Positions 1 through 6,388 of a stretch of 7,321 bases of DNA are shown piece by piece. This stretch comes from an uncultured Fretibacterium sp. GTDB taxonomy: Bacteria > Synergistota > Synergistia > Synergistales > Aminobacteriaceae. Made by a program: the position numbers and the translations under genes. The stretch spans positions 1 to 7,321 of the forward strand of contig CALGHA010000067.1 in NCBI GenBank assembly GCA_937915835.1. Direction: 5' to 3'. A model generated the notes under the pieces. The model saw nothing but the letters and a program-made list of their open reading frames with translations. It did no database searches and had not been told where the DNA came from. Numbering within the stretch: the first letter of the stretch is position 1; each line of letters starts with the position of its first letter.

Positions 1-97
1 TTGCTTCCTGCTGAACGGGTGCCGCTTCCTGAGAAACGGGCTGTGTTTCCTGCGCTGCGTCCTGTGTGTTTTCCTGACGCTCAATAATTTCATCCAT
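1..97 (-). CDS. Partial gene, N-terminus only; possibly 30S ribosomal protein S1
   Basis: An open frame of 32 codons reads from an ATG at 97 off the left edge. The peptide begins MDEIIERQENTQ and continues as a Gln/Glu/Ala-rich, low-complexity acidic tail with repeated QE pairs and no recognisable domain. The start is supported by AAGGGGG at 110-116, 12 bases upstream, and by the ispH stop ending just two bases before it (100-102), which suggests the same transcript. The product is inferred from context: in many clostridial-type genomes S1 lies directly after ispH or is fused to it, and S1 proteins of such groups often have an acidic disordered N-terminus before the first S1 domain. No S1 fold lies in the window, so the coding call is fairly secure and the product is not. 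Confidence 0.5.
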   Translation of the reverse strand, partial: MDEIIERQENTQDAAQETQPVSQEAAPVQQEA

Positions 98-99
98 GA

Positions 100-978
100 T
101 TAATGGATACCCCCTTGACTTCCTTGTAATTCCGCAATATTAATTTTTACTTTATCGATAAGCCACTCAGGTGTACTTGCACCCGCAGCAATACCAATCG
201 TTTTTTTATCGCTAAACCAGTTAATATTTTCCGTAATTTCCCTCTCGTCCTCTACCCATAAGACACTTACGCCCTCAGCTTGAATAATATCCCTGAGTTT
301 TGCCGTGTTCGCGCTGGCTCTTCCGCCTATCAAAACAACTCCGTCAACGTTATGATTTCTTACGAGTTCACGCACAGCCTCTTGACGTTCTGCCGTAGCC
401 TTGCAGATTGTGTTGCAGACGTGAAGTTCTGATGTCTTACGCGTCAAAATCCCCGCAACCTTCGATAATCTTTCTTCTCTCTGAGTCGTCTGTGAGATTA
501 ATGCTATTCGGGCGTGTCTTGAAACTTTTTCGGCTTCGTCTTCATTGGCGACGACTTCAGAATTATTATTATTATCACAAACAATATGCCCTAATATGCC
601 TTTAATTTCCGGATGATTTTTATCTCCAAGCAAGATTACATAATAATTTTTGCGTGATAACTCTGCCGCCATGTCCTGAGCTTTTTTCACGAACGGGCAA
701 GTCATGTCCTCAACGTCAATATTTCGTGCCTTCAAGCTCTCTATAACTCTCAAAGGTTCACCGTGAGCGCGGATTAAGACTTTTGCTCCTGAAGGAATTT
801 CGCTCTCGTCATCAGCTACACGCAAGCCCAGAGCTTCAAGCCTTGAGACTTCCTGAGGATTATGAATAGGCAAGCCAATTGTCCAGACCTCGCGATTATT
901 TTTCAGGGCCTCAGATATTGCGTTGACAGCACGCTTCACTCCGAAACAGAATCCGGCATGTTCAGCCATTATTATCAT
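100..978 (-). CDS. ispH: 4-hydroxy-3-methylbut-2-enyl diphosphate reductase (IspH/LytB)
   Basis: This cytoplasmic iron-sulfur enzyme catalyses the last MEP-pathway step, reducing HMBPP to IPP and DMAPP. The product is 292 residues, normal for the family. The three cluster cysteines are C11 (in HAGFCFGVKRAV), C94 (in MTCPFVKKAQ) and C188 (in CNTICKATAERQ). Diphosphate-binding and catalytic positions are present: H39 in PIHN, H72 in RAHGE, H122 and E124 in NHPEIKG, the SQTT motif, S222 and N224 in GGRASANT, and S268 in GASTPEW. The start at 978 is chosen because family proteins begin a few residues before HAGFC. An ATG at 1110 would add 44 unrelated residues lying inside miaA. AGAGGA at 988-993 sits 9 bases upstream. 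The start overlaps the miaA stop as ATGA, so translation is probably coupled. A four-Asn run at residues 136-139 lengthens a loop. Confidence 0.96.
   Translation of the reverse strand: MIIMAEHAGFCFGVKRAVNAISEALKNNREVWTIGLPIHNPQEVSRLEALGLRVADDESEIPSGAKVLIRAHGEPLRVIESLKARNIDVEDMTCPFVKKAQDMAAELSRKNYYVILLGDKNHPEIKGILGHIVCDNNNNSEVVANEDEAEKVSRHARIALISQTTQREERLSKVAGILTRKTSELHVCNTICKATAERQEAVRELVRNHNVDGVVLIGGRASANTAKLRDIIQAEGVSVLWVEDEREITENINWFSDKKTIGIAAGASTPEWLIDKVKINIAELQGSQGGIH
562..575 (-). repeat. Trinucleotide microsatellite inside ispH
   Basis: Fourteen bases of a perfect ATT repeat on the plus strand read as four AAT (Asn) codons in IspH (residues 136-139, context VCDNNNNSEV). The repeat period equals the codon length, so slippage would change the number of Asn residues without a frameshift. 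Confidence 0.75.
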
Positions 979-1925
979 TCTGGAGCGTCCTCTGTCTTGT
1001 TTAAGTGTGTAATTATCGTATTTATGATTTCTTCCTCGTGATTGGATTCCGACATATCGAACCAGACTGCCGGCGAAAATTTCTTGAACCAGGTCTGTTG
1101 TCGTCTGCAAAATGCTTTTGTCCGTGATATTGAGTTCGTTAGTGCTTCGTCCAGAGTAATTTTTCCTCTGTGATAATCGATTAACTCACGATAGCCCAAG
1201 CCCTTCAACGGATTAAATCTCTCGTCAAAGCCGTGTTTCATGAGCCAAGCAACTTCTTCCGGAAATCCTGAGTTAAATTCCTGCTCAAGCCTGATTTCAA
1301 TTCGCTCAAACAATTCTTCCCTTGAACGTGCCAGGCCAATATACAGCACATCAAAGCCGTAATCCCTTTTCGTTCCCTCGCTGAAAATCTGTGATGGAGC
1401 TTTACCCGTTAAGTCCCAAATCTCTAATGCTCGTGTTACACGCTGAACATCATTCTTGTGTAATTTTTCGGCCGTCGTCGGGTCAACTTCAGCAAGCCTC
1501 ATGTGAAGTAATTCTGCCCCTTGTGAGTTCGCAAGAGTTTCGTATTTTTCGCGGACCTCAGAACTTGAAGGCAAATCGGAGTTCAACGAAGCATGAAACA
1601 AAGCGTTATAGTAAAATGGAGTTCCTCCGACAAATAACGGGATTTTTTTACGTGCATAAATTCTTGAAACAGCTTGTGAGGATTTTTCGGCGAAGTCTGA
1701 AACTGTAAATTTCTCATCCGGGTCGGCAATGTCTATCATGTGATGGGGGATTTCATAACGAAGTGAAGGCGAAACTTTATCAGTACCCACATTCATGTAG
1801 CGATAAACTTGACGTGAGTCAACCGAAACAATTTCAGCATTCAACTTTTCTGCGATTGACAAACTGAGGGCTGTTTTCCCTACGGCTGTCGCTCCAATTA
1901 AAGCAACCACAGGCTGCCGGTTCAT
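975..1925 (-). CDS. miaA: tRNA dimethylallyltransferase (MiaA)
   Basis: MiaA transfers the dimethylallyl group of DMAPP to N6 of A37 in tRNAs reading UNN codons (i6A37), which stabilises codon-anticodon pairing. The 316-residue length is typical. The P-loop GATAVGKT is at 11-18 and the DSRQVYRYMNVGT segment (substrate contact and catalytic Asp) starts at 36. HHMID follows at 61-65, the variant FVGGTPFYYNAL at about 98-109, NDVQRVTRALEI at about 158-169, GLGYRELIDY at 242-251, and the C-terminal RTKAFCRRQQTWFKK at 268-282. The ATG at 1925 gives the standard short lead before the P-loop; AGAG lies a few bases upstream and GAGG further away. Its own promoter lies at about 2003-2030. It is first in its transcript and overlaps ispH, the gene that makes its co-substrate. 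Confidence 0.97.
   Translation of the reverse strand: MNRQPVVALIGATAVGKTALSLSIAEKLNAEIVSVDSRQVYRYMNVGTDKVSPSLRYEIPHHMIDIADPDEKFTVSDFAEKSSQAVSRIYARKKIPLFVGGTPFYYNALFHASLNSDLPSSSEVREKYETLANSQGAELLHMRLAEVDPTTAEKLHKNDVQRVTRALEIWDLTGKAPSQIFSEGTKRDYGFDVLYIGLARSREELFERIEIRLEQEFNSGFPEEVAWLMKHGFDERFNPLKGLGYRELIDYHRGKITLDEALTNSISRTKAFCRRQQTWFKKFSPAVWFDMSESNHEEEIINTIITHLNKTEDAPE
988..993 (-). promoter_or_regulatory. Ribosome binding site deciding the ispH start
   Basis: AGAGGA on the minus strand lies 9 bases before the ATG at 978, inside the last codons of miaA. Together with the ATGA overlap it supports the short IspH start over the ATG at 1110. Confidence 0.65.
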
Positions 1926-2002
1926 GAAAATCTCTAACGACCTCGTTTTTTTAATAACAACAATTTAATTTTAAATTTCAAGATGAACAAAAAGCATAGG
2001 CA

Positions 2003-2030
2003 ATTATACCATATATTAAAACTTTGCAAA
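2003..2030 (-). promoter_or_regulatory. Predicted promoter of miaA-ispH transcript (extended -10)
   Basis: On the minus strand a perfect TATAAT (2008 down to 2003) is preceded by TGG, giving an extended -10 element (TGGTATAAT). TTTGCA at 2030-2025 lies 16 bases upstream as a -35 box matching the TTG start of the consensus. Transcription would begin near 1996 and leave a leader of about 70 bases before miaA. The call rests on consensus matching only. Confidence 0.6.
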
Positions 2031-2054
2031 CATGATTTATTCACAGAGTATAAT
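2023..2054 (+). promoter_or_regulatory. Predicted promoter of rhodanese-degT-argH transcript
   Basis: A perfect TATAAT lies at 2049-2054 with TTGCAA at 2024-2029 as the likely -35, spacing 19 bases, which is longer than ideal. Transcription would begin near 2061, about 32 bases before the rhodanese ATG. The -35 is the same palindromic TTTGCAAA used in the opposite direction by the predicted miaA promoter. Confidence 0.5.
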
Positions 2055-2092
2055 AACTCAAAAAATTTTCATTCGGAAGGAGCGCGGCTTCA

Positions 2093-2581
2093 ATGGCTGT
2101 AAAAAAATATCCTCCGCTTGATCTTGTTGCACCCGTAGTATTCGTGATTGTCTTTATAGTTACGTTGATATTCTCGCGATTTGAGCCTCATGTTGAGGAA
2201 GTTGATAGAAAATACGTGAAGGAACATGCGGCTATGCCCGGCTATATTCTTGTTGACTCGCGGCCGGAAGAACAATATTACGGGAAATCTCCAAGACCTG
2301 GCATTCCCGGAGGACACATTCCCGGAGCGATAAGTTTTCCGTTTGAGGACTTGAAAATTCGTGCGGCAGCGGCGGCACTTGCTCGGGCAGGGATTACGAA
2401 GGATAAGACAATAATAGTTTACTGCAACACTGGAGTTTTGTCCGGAAGATTTGCGGATCAGTTAGTGAGACATTTTAACTTTAAGTCCTCTATGCTTAAG
2501 AATTACAGGGGCAGTACTGTGGACTGGGTTAAAGATGAGAGAAATATTTTACTGCCGTTAGACCACGAAACAGGAGATTAA
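2093..2581 (+). CDS. Membrane-anchored rhodanese-like sulfurtransferase
   Basis: The product has 162 residues. A hydrophobic segment at about 11-28 looks like an uncleaved signal anchor, placing the rest outside the inner membrane. A single rhodanese domain follows: VDSRPEEQY at about 54-62, GGHIPGAISFPFEDL at about 73-87, and the active-site loop CNTGVLSGR with the persulfide-accepting Cys at 111 and Arg at 119, then YRGSTVDW near the end. Rhodaneses move sulfur as an enzyme-bound persulfide; the physiological donor and acceptor cannot be read from sequence. GGAAGGAG at 2075-2082 lies 10 bases before the ATG, a strong site. It is first in the plus-strand transcript, 55 bases before degT. Nothing in the context links it to sugar or arginine metabolism. 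Confidence 0.9.
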   Translation: MAVKKYPPLDLVAPVVFVIVFIVTLIFSRFEPHVEEVDRKYVKEHAAMPGYILVDSRPEEQYYGKSPRPGIPGGHIPGAISFPFEDLKIRAAAAALARAGITKDKTIIVYCNTGVLSGRFADQLVRHFNFKSSMLKNYRGSTVDWVKDERNILLPLDHETGD

Positions 2582-2620
2582 GAAAATAGAACGTGTTATA
2601 TTTTTACGATGAAATTTTTC

Positions 2621-2625
2621 AGGAG
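2621..2625 (+). promoter_or_regulatory. Ribosome binding site supporting the TTG start of the aminotransferase
   Basis: AGGAG lies 11 bases before the TTG at 2637. An ATG at 2626 is out of frame and reaches a stop after four codons, so TTG is the only sensible start. The protein then begins MTVPILDLRRSF, as DegT-family proteins do. Confidence 0.75.
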
Positions 2626-2636
2626 ATGATTATTAA

Positions 2637-3776
2637 TTGACAGTACCAATTTTAGATTTACGTCGTTCGTTCAGCGAGATTAAGCCGGAAGTGTTTGCAG
2701 CACTCGAAAGAATATTTGACGCTCAAAGTTTTATTCTTGGCTCAGAAGTCAGAAATTTTGAGGCTCACTGTGAGAAATATTTAGAGCTTCCGGAAAACTC
2801 GGCTATAGGCTGTGCTTCTGGAACTGACGCTTTATTGCTGGCCTTAATGTCGCTTGATGTTAAGCCTGGCGATGAAGTTATCACTACACCGTTCACGTTC
2901 TTTGCAACTTCGGGGACAATCGCGAGGCTTGGAGCTGTGCCGGTGTTCGCTGACATTGAGCCTAAGACTTACAATATAAATCTCGAACAGGCATTGAGCA
3001 AAATTACGAGCAGGACGAAAGTATTTATGCCCGTTCACCTTTTCGGCCAATTATGCCCAATCGAGGAAGTAATTGATGAATTTCACGATAAGGGAATAAA
3101 AATCATCGAGGATTCAGCACAGGCATTCGGAGCAGTAAGAAACGTTGACGGGAAAATTTTACGTGCCGGGACAATCGGCGATGTCGGATGTTATTCATTC
3201 TTCCCTACGAAAAACTTAGGAGGCTGCGGAGACGGCGGAATGGTCGTAACAAAGGACGCAAAACGAGCTGAGAGATTACGGAGGCTCAGGGTTCACGGCT
3301 CGGGAAAAACTTACTATCACGACGAGATCGGCATAAACAGTCGGCTTGATGCAATTCAGGCGGCAATTCTGGATATAAAGTTACAACATCTTGAGACATG
3401 GAACGCTGAACGAAGAAAGATTGCGGATTTCTACAAACTTTTAATCAAGACGAATAATTTGCAGGAATTTATCACGATTCCGGCTGAACTCGACGGGAAT
3501 TATCACATTTATCATCAATATGTTGTGAGAGTTAAGGCAAAACGTGATGAGTTGATGACGTGGCTTGAAGAACAGGGATTTTCAGCGCGTGTGTATTATC
3601 CGTTGTCGTTGCATCTTCAGCCGTGCTTTGAGTATTTAGGCTATAAGGCTGGGGATTTTCCGGAGAGCGAGAAATTGTCGCATGAGGCTTTAGCACTTCC
3701 GATTTTTCCGGGATTGACTGAGGACGAACAGGCAAAATTGATTGAGAGTGTTGCAAAATTCTTCAGGAGAAAATAA
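2637..3776 (+). CDS. DegT/DnrJ/EryC1/StrS family PLP-dependent sugar aminotransferase
   Basis: The product is 379 residues, full length for this family, which aminates keto-sugar nucleotides using PLP, usually with glutamate as donor. Visible motifs are the N-terminal VPILDLRRSF, GCASGTDALLLAL at about 58-70 (cofactor phosphate binding), GDEVITTPFTFFAT at 78-91, IEDSAQAFGA at 157-166 with the PLP-contacting Asp159, SFFPTKNLGGCGDGG at 187-201 with the PLP-binding Lys192, and GINSRLDAIQAAIL at 232-245. The layout resembles WbpE/WlbC-like enzymes, which make 3-amino sugars for surface polysaccharide, but there are no sugar-nucleotide neighbours to confirm the substrate. Another DegT substrate is equally possible. 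It starts with TTG, and argH follows after three bases. Confidence 0.92.
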   Translation: MTVPILDLRRSFSEIKPEVFAALERIFDAQSFILGSEVRNFEAHCEKYLELPENSAIGCASGTDALLLALMSLDVKPGDEVITTPFTFFATSGTIARLGAVPVFADIEPKTYNINLEQALSKITSRTKVFMPVHLFGQLCPIEEVIDEFHDKGIKIIEDSAQAFGAVRNVDGKILRAGTIGDVGCYSFFPTKNLGGCGDGGMVVTKDAKRAERLRRLRVHGSGKTYYHDEIGINSRLDAIQAAILDIKLQHLETWNAERRKIADFYKLLIKTNNLQEFITIPAELDGNYHIYHQYVVRVKAKRDELMTWLEEQGFSARVYYPLSLHLQPCFEYLGYKAGDFPESEKLSHEALALPIFPGLTEDEQAKLIESVAKFFRRK

Positions 3777-3779
3777 ACG

Positions 3780-5144
3780 ATGTGGCACGGAAGATTTAAG
3801 CAAGACACGGCAAAAATAGTTCAGGATTTCACGCAATCTCTTGATATTGACTGGCGGATGGCTGAAGCTGACATTGCGGGGAGTATTGCTCACGTAAGAA
3901 TGCTCGGAAAAACGGGAATTCTTAAGCATGACGAAGCGAGCAAAATTGAAGCGGGATTAAGTAAAGTTCTGGACGAGATTAAAGCGGGAAAATTTGTTCC
4001 CTCAGAAAATCTTGAAGACGTTCACATGAACATTGAGGCAAGATTGACGGAGATTGAGCCATTAGGAGCGAAATTACACACAGCACGTTCAAGAAATGAC
4101 CAAGTAGCAACGACGACGAGAATTTATTTACGCGCGAGACTAAAAATTTTGGCTGAAGACTTACATGAATTATTGCAAGTTTTTATCGCCAACGCTGAAC
4201 GACACGTTAACATAATCATTCCCGGCTATACTCACATGCAGCAGGCTCAACCCGTCTCAATGGGTCATTACTGGCTCGCTTGGTTTGAAGCGTTTTATCG
4301 CGACAATGAGAGACTGAAATTTGCGCTTGCTTCACTCAACGAATGTCCGCTTGGTGCTGGAGCATTGGCCGGATCAACTTTGCCGATTGACCGTGAATTT
4401 ACTTCGGAGCTTTTAGGCTTCAACAATCCCACACGCAATAGTCTTGACACAGTAGCAAATCGGGATTACATGACGGATTACCATTATTTTGCGAGCGTCT
4501 TAATGATACATTTTTCCCGTCTCTGCAACGATTTAATCACATGGAACACTCAGGAGTTCGCGTTCATAATCCTTCCTGATGAGTTCTGCACAGGCTCAAG
4601 CATGATGCCCCAGAAGAAAAATCCTGACGTTCTCGAACTCACACGCGGGAAATCCGGCCAAGTCATAGGGAACTTGATAGACTTGTTAATCAACCTTAAG
4701 GGCCTTCCGATGACTTACAACCGAGATTTACAGGAGGACAAGCGGGGATTATGGGCTTCACTTGACACTGTTGAAAACGTGATAAAGATTATGAGCGATT
4801 TGCTCTCGAAAGTTGACGTTGACGAAAAAGCCGCGTTATCAGGCCTCGAAAAAGGTTATTCACTCGCTACGGATGTCGCTGAATATCTCGTGATGAAGGG
4901 CGTTCCGTTCCGTGAAGCTCACTTGAAAGTCGGGCGTTTAGTCGGATGGTGCATTGAGAATAACTTAGCGTTTGACGAATTAACTTTATCGCAATGGCAG
5001 GAGAATATCCCCGAAGCAGACGAAGAAATGTTGAAAATTTTATCGCCTCGTGAAAGTGTAAGACGACGAAACGTTTACGGAGCTACGGGATTTTCACAAG
5101 TTCAGCGGCAAATTGACGAAGCAAAAGCTAGAGTGAAAGAGTAA
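3780..5144 (+). CDS. argH: Argininosuccinate lyase (ArgH)
   Basis: This cytoplasmic homotetrameric enzyme splits argininosuccinate into arginine and fumarate, the last step of arginine synthesis. The 454-residue length is normal for the aspartase/fumarase superfamily member. It begins with the typical MWHGRF. Conserved regions are HTARSRNDQVATTTR at 100-114, PGYTHMQQAQPVSMGHY at 148-164 with the general-acid/base His152 region, DTVANRDY at 223-230, and the signature GSSMMPQKKNPD at 272-283 holding the catalytic serine loop, then YNRDLQEDKRGLW at 313-325. Near the C-terminus GAT (434-436) replaces the more usual GGT. AGGAG at 3765-3769 lies inside the last codons of the aminotransferase gene, 10 bases before the ATG, and the intergenic gap is three bases, so the two are co-transcribed. 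No other arginine gene lies in the window. Confidence 0.97.
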   Translation: MWHGRFKQDTAKIVQDFTQSLDIDWRMAEADIAGSIAHVRMLGKTGILKHDEASKIEAGLSKVLDEIKAGKFVPSENLEDVHMNIEARLTEIEPLGAKLHTARSRNDQVATTTRIYLRARLKILAEDLHELLQVFIANAERHVNIIIPGYTHMQQAQPVSMGHYWLAWFEAFYRDNERLKFALASLNECPLGAGALAGSTLPIDREFTSELLGFNNPTRNSLDTVANRDYMTDYHYFASVLMIHFSRLCNDLITWNTQEFAFIILPDEFCTGSSMMPQKKNPDVLELTRGKSGQVIGNLIDLLINLKGLPMTYNRDLQEDKRGLWASLDTVENVIKIMSDLLSKVDVDEKAALSGLEKGYSLATDVAEYLVMKGVPFREAHLKVGRLVGWCIENNLAFDELTLSQWQENIPEADEEMLKILSPRESVRRRNVYGATGFSQVQRQIDEAKARVKE

Positions 5145-5152
5145 AAAAATTA

Positions 5153-5183
5153 CCCCTCGTTTTCAGGCGGGGGGCTTATTTTT
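5153..5183. terminator. Bidirectional intrinsic terminator between convergent genes
   Basis: CCCCTCG (5153-5159) pairs with CGGGGGG (5168-5174) around an eight-base loop, seven pairs including one G-U in the plus-strand transcript. Downstream on plus come TT and then five T (5179-5183). On the minus strand the same hairpin has one C-A mismatch and is followed by TAA and seven T (complement of the A run at 5143-5149). It sits between the argH stop (5144) and the stop of the convergent isomerase gene (5187), so it can end both transcripts. Confidence 0.72.
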
Positions 5184-5186
5184 GCG

Positions 5187-6008
5187 TTAAAACCTTTCGA
5201 CTTTGTACTTCTCTTCAAGCTCTTTCGATTTTGCCTGAAGAATATCCTGCGTCTTCTGTTCTCTGAGTTCCTGCATAATCTGAGACTTTACCTGTTCAAA
5301 CGCTGTCGGACTTTCTGGAATATGTTCTTCGAGCTTGATGATATGCCAGCCGAATTGTGATTTCACGGGTTCTGAAACGTCGCCGGGATTTTTCAGGTCA
5401 AACGCTGCCTTCTCAAATTCCGGAACCATTACGCCGCGAGGAAATTCGCCCAAATCTCCACCGTTGAGCGCGCTTCCGGGATCTGTCGAGTATTCTTTCG
5501 CGACAACGTCAAAGGATTTTCCGGCCTTCAACTCTTCCTGAACTTTTGCGAGAGTTGCGTCATCGCTTACCAGAATATGACGGGCATGAACTCTTTCGGG
5601 CTGAGTGAATAAATTCGGGTTCTCGTCGTAAAATTTCTTGGCTTCGTCGTCTCTGATTACGAGATTAGCAATTTCACGTCTCATTGCCGCCTGAGCTAAC
5701 ATTGCACGTTTCGCATTGGCCAGAGCTTCGATGAATGCCGGGGTCTCGTCAAGTTTCTCTTCTTCACCGTAAAGAGCATAGAGCCTCATTGAGATTACGT
5801 CGTCGATAATCATTTTTCGTCCCTGTTCAGTCCCGTAAAGCATAACAGCCTGCTGACCAAACGGCTGAATGAACGCGAGTACTTCTGTTTCTGTGATGTC
5901 CTGACTTCCGACGCGTGCGACAACTTTTGATGATGAACTCTCAGCTCCGAATGCGAGATTTGCGAGTAATAACGTGATTATGAAAGCTGTGATAAATTTT
6001 TTAGGCAT
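5187..6008 (-). CDS. Exported parvulin-type peptidyl-prolyl cis-trans isomerase (SurA/PrsA-like)
   Basis: This foldase would act on exported proteins outside the inner membrane. The 273-residue product has a signal peptide (MPKK, hydrophobic core about 5-20, likely cut after AFGA at 22) and no lipobox cysteine, so it is soluble rather than a PrsA lipoprotein. An N-terminal chaperone-like helical region spans about 27-135 (VVARVGSQDITETEV then helices). A single parvulin domain spans about 138-229: VHARHILVSD, AKEYSTDPGS, NGGDLGEFPRGVMVPEFEKA and QFGWHIIKLEE. A charged helical tail ends the protein. AGGAGG at 6016-6021 lies seven bases before the ATG, an optimal site. It is alone on the minus strand here, divergent from the gene starting at 6113. 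I saw no convincing promoter box for it in the 104-base gap. Confidence 0.93.
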   Translation of the reverse strand: MPKKFITAFIITLLLANLAFGAESSSSKVVARVGSQDITETEVLAFIQPFGQQAVMLYGTEQGRKMIIDDVISMRLYALYGEEEKLDETPAFIEALANAKRAMLAQAAMRREIANLVIRDDEAKKFYDENPNLFTQPERVHARHILVSDDATLAKVQEELKAGKSFDVVAKEYSTDPGSALNGGDLGEFPRGVMVPEFEKAAFDLKNPGDVSEPVKSQFGWHIIKLEEHIPESPTAFEQVKSQIMQELREQKTQDILQAKSKELEEKYKVERF

Positions 6009-6042
6009 TAATAATCCTCCTGATGAAAAATTTCTAAACAGT

Positions 6043-6071
6043 TTATCACACTAAGAATTTTAACGTATAAT
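6043..6071 (+). promoter_or_regulatory. Predicted promoter of the membrane protein-CPBP protease transcript
   Basis: A perfect TATAAT at 6066-6071 has TTATCA (four of six consensus bases) at 6043-6048 with the ideal spacing of 17. Transcription would begin near 6078, about 35 bases before the TTG start at 6113. Confidence 0.6.
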
Positions 6072-6099
6072 AATCACAAAAATTTTATTCTTAATTCTC

Positions 6100-6103
6100 G
6101 GAG
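6100..6103 (+). promoter_or_regulatory. Ribosome binding site supporting the TTG start at 6113
   Basis: GGAG lies 9 bases before the TTG. The next in-frame ATG is 16 codons in, inside the first membrane helix, and lacks a comparable site, so TTG is preferred. Confidence 0.6.
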
Positions 6104-6112
6104 CTGATTATT

Positions 6113-6388
6113 TTGCGCGTCGTTAATACTCAGGTAATTCTCGGCCTCTCAATTTGGATTATGGGCTTTGCTTTCATGGTACTCGGCTGGTTAGTCGGTG
6201 AACTCTCAGAGAAATACGGAAAAATTCCCGGCAAAATTATTTACAGGATTGGTGCGGTAATCGTTGCTGTTCCTGTTATTATTGGGCTTTGGAAGTTGTC
6301 AGCAGTCCTTTACGTCAATCGTTTCAATATCGCAACATACATCAATACTACCGTCGAATTTCTGCAGGACGCAATCAAAGTTTTGTAA
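6113..6388 (+). CDS. Small two-helix membrane protein of unknown function
   Basis: The 91-residue product is not one I recognise. It has two predicted membrane helices at about 7-29 (VILGLSIWIMGFAFMVLGWL) and 45-67, joined by a charged loop (GELSEKYGKIPGK), and a short amphipathic tail ending LQDAIKVL. It starts with TTG, supported by GGAG at 6100-6103. Its TAA stop is immediately followed, with no gap and in the same frame, by the ATG of the CPBP protease. It could be a partner or regulator of that protease, or the N-terminal part of a longer protein interrupted by one stop codon; a readthrough product would be 269 residues. A predicted promoter sits just upstream, so it leads the operon. 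Confidence 0.72.
   Translation: MRVVNTQVILGLSIWIMGFAFMVLGWLVGELSEKYGKIPGKIIYRIGAVIVAVPVIIGLWKLSAVLYVNRFNIATYINTTVEFLQDAIKVL

Noticed and set aside
979..1110. N-terminal extension of IspH from the ATG at 1110
   Set aside because: The extra 44 residues do not resemble IspH and lie wholly inside miaA. The start at 978 has a ribosome binding site, the ATGA overlap and the family's usual length.
1926..2092. Riboswitch or small RNA in the divergent gap
   Set aside because: The gap is A+T-rich with no strong hairpins; the two promoters and short leaders account for it.
2090..2317. Minus-strand ORF of 75 codons opposite the rhodanese gene
   Set aside because: It is antisense to a clear gene, has no recognisable motif and its composition follows the opposite strand.
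3690..3929. Minus-strand ORF spanning the degT-argH junction
   Set aside because: It is a shadow of two well-supported plus-strand genes, with no family features.
6009..6060. Minus-strand promoter for the isomerase gene (weak GATAAA and TAAAAT candidates)
   Set aside because: Neither candidate has a convincing -35 at proper spacing.
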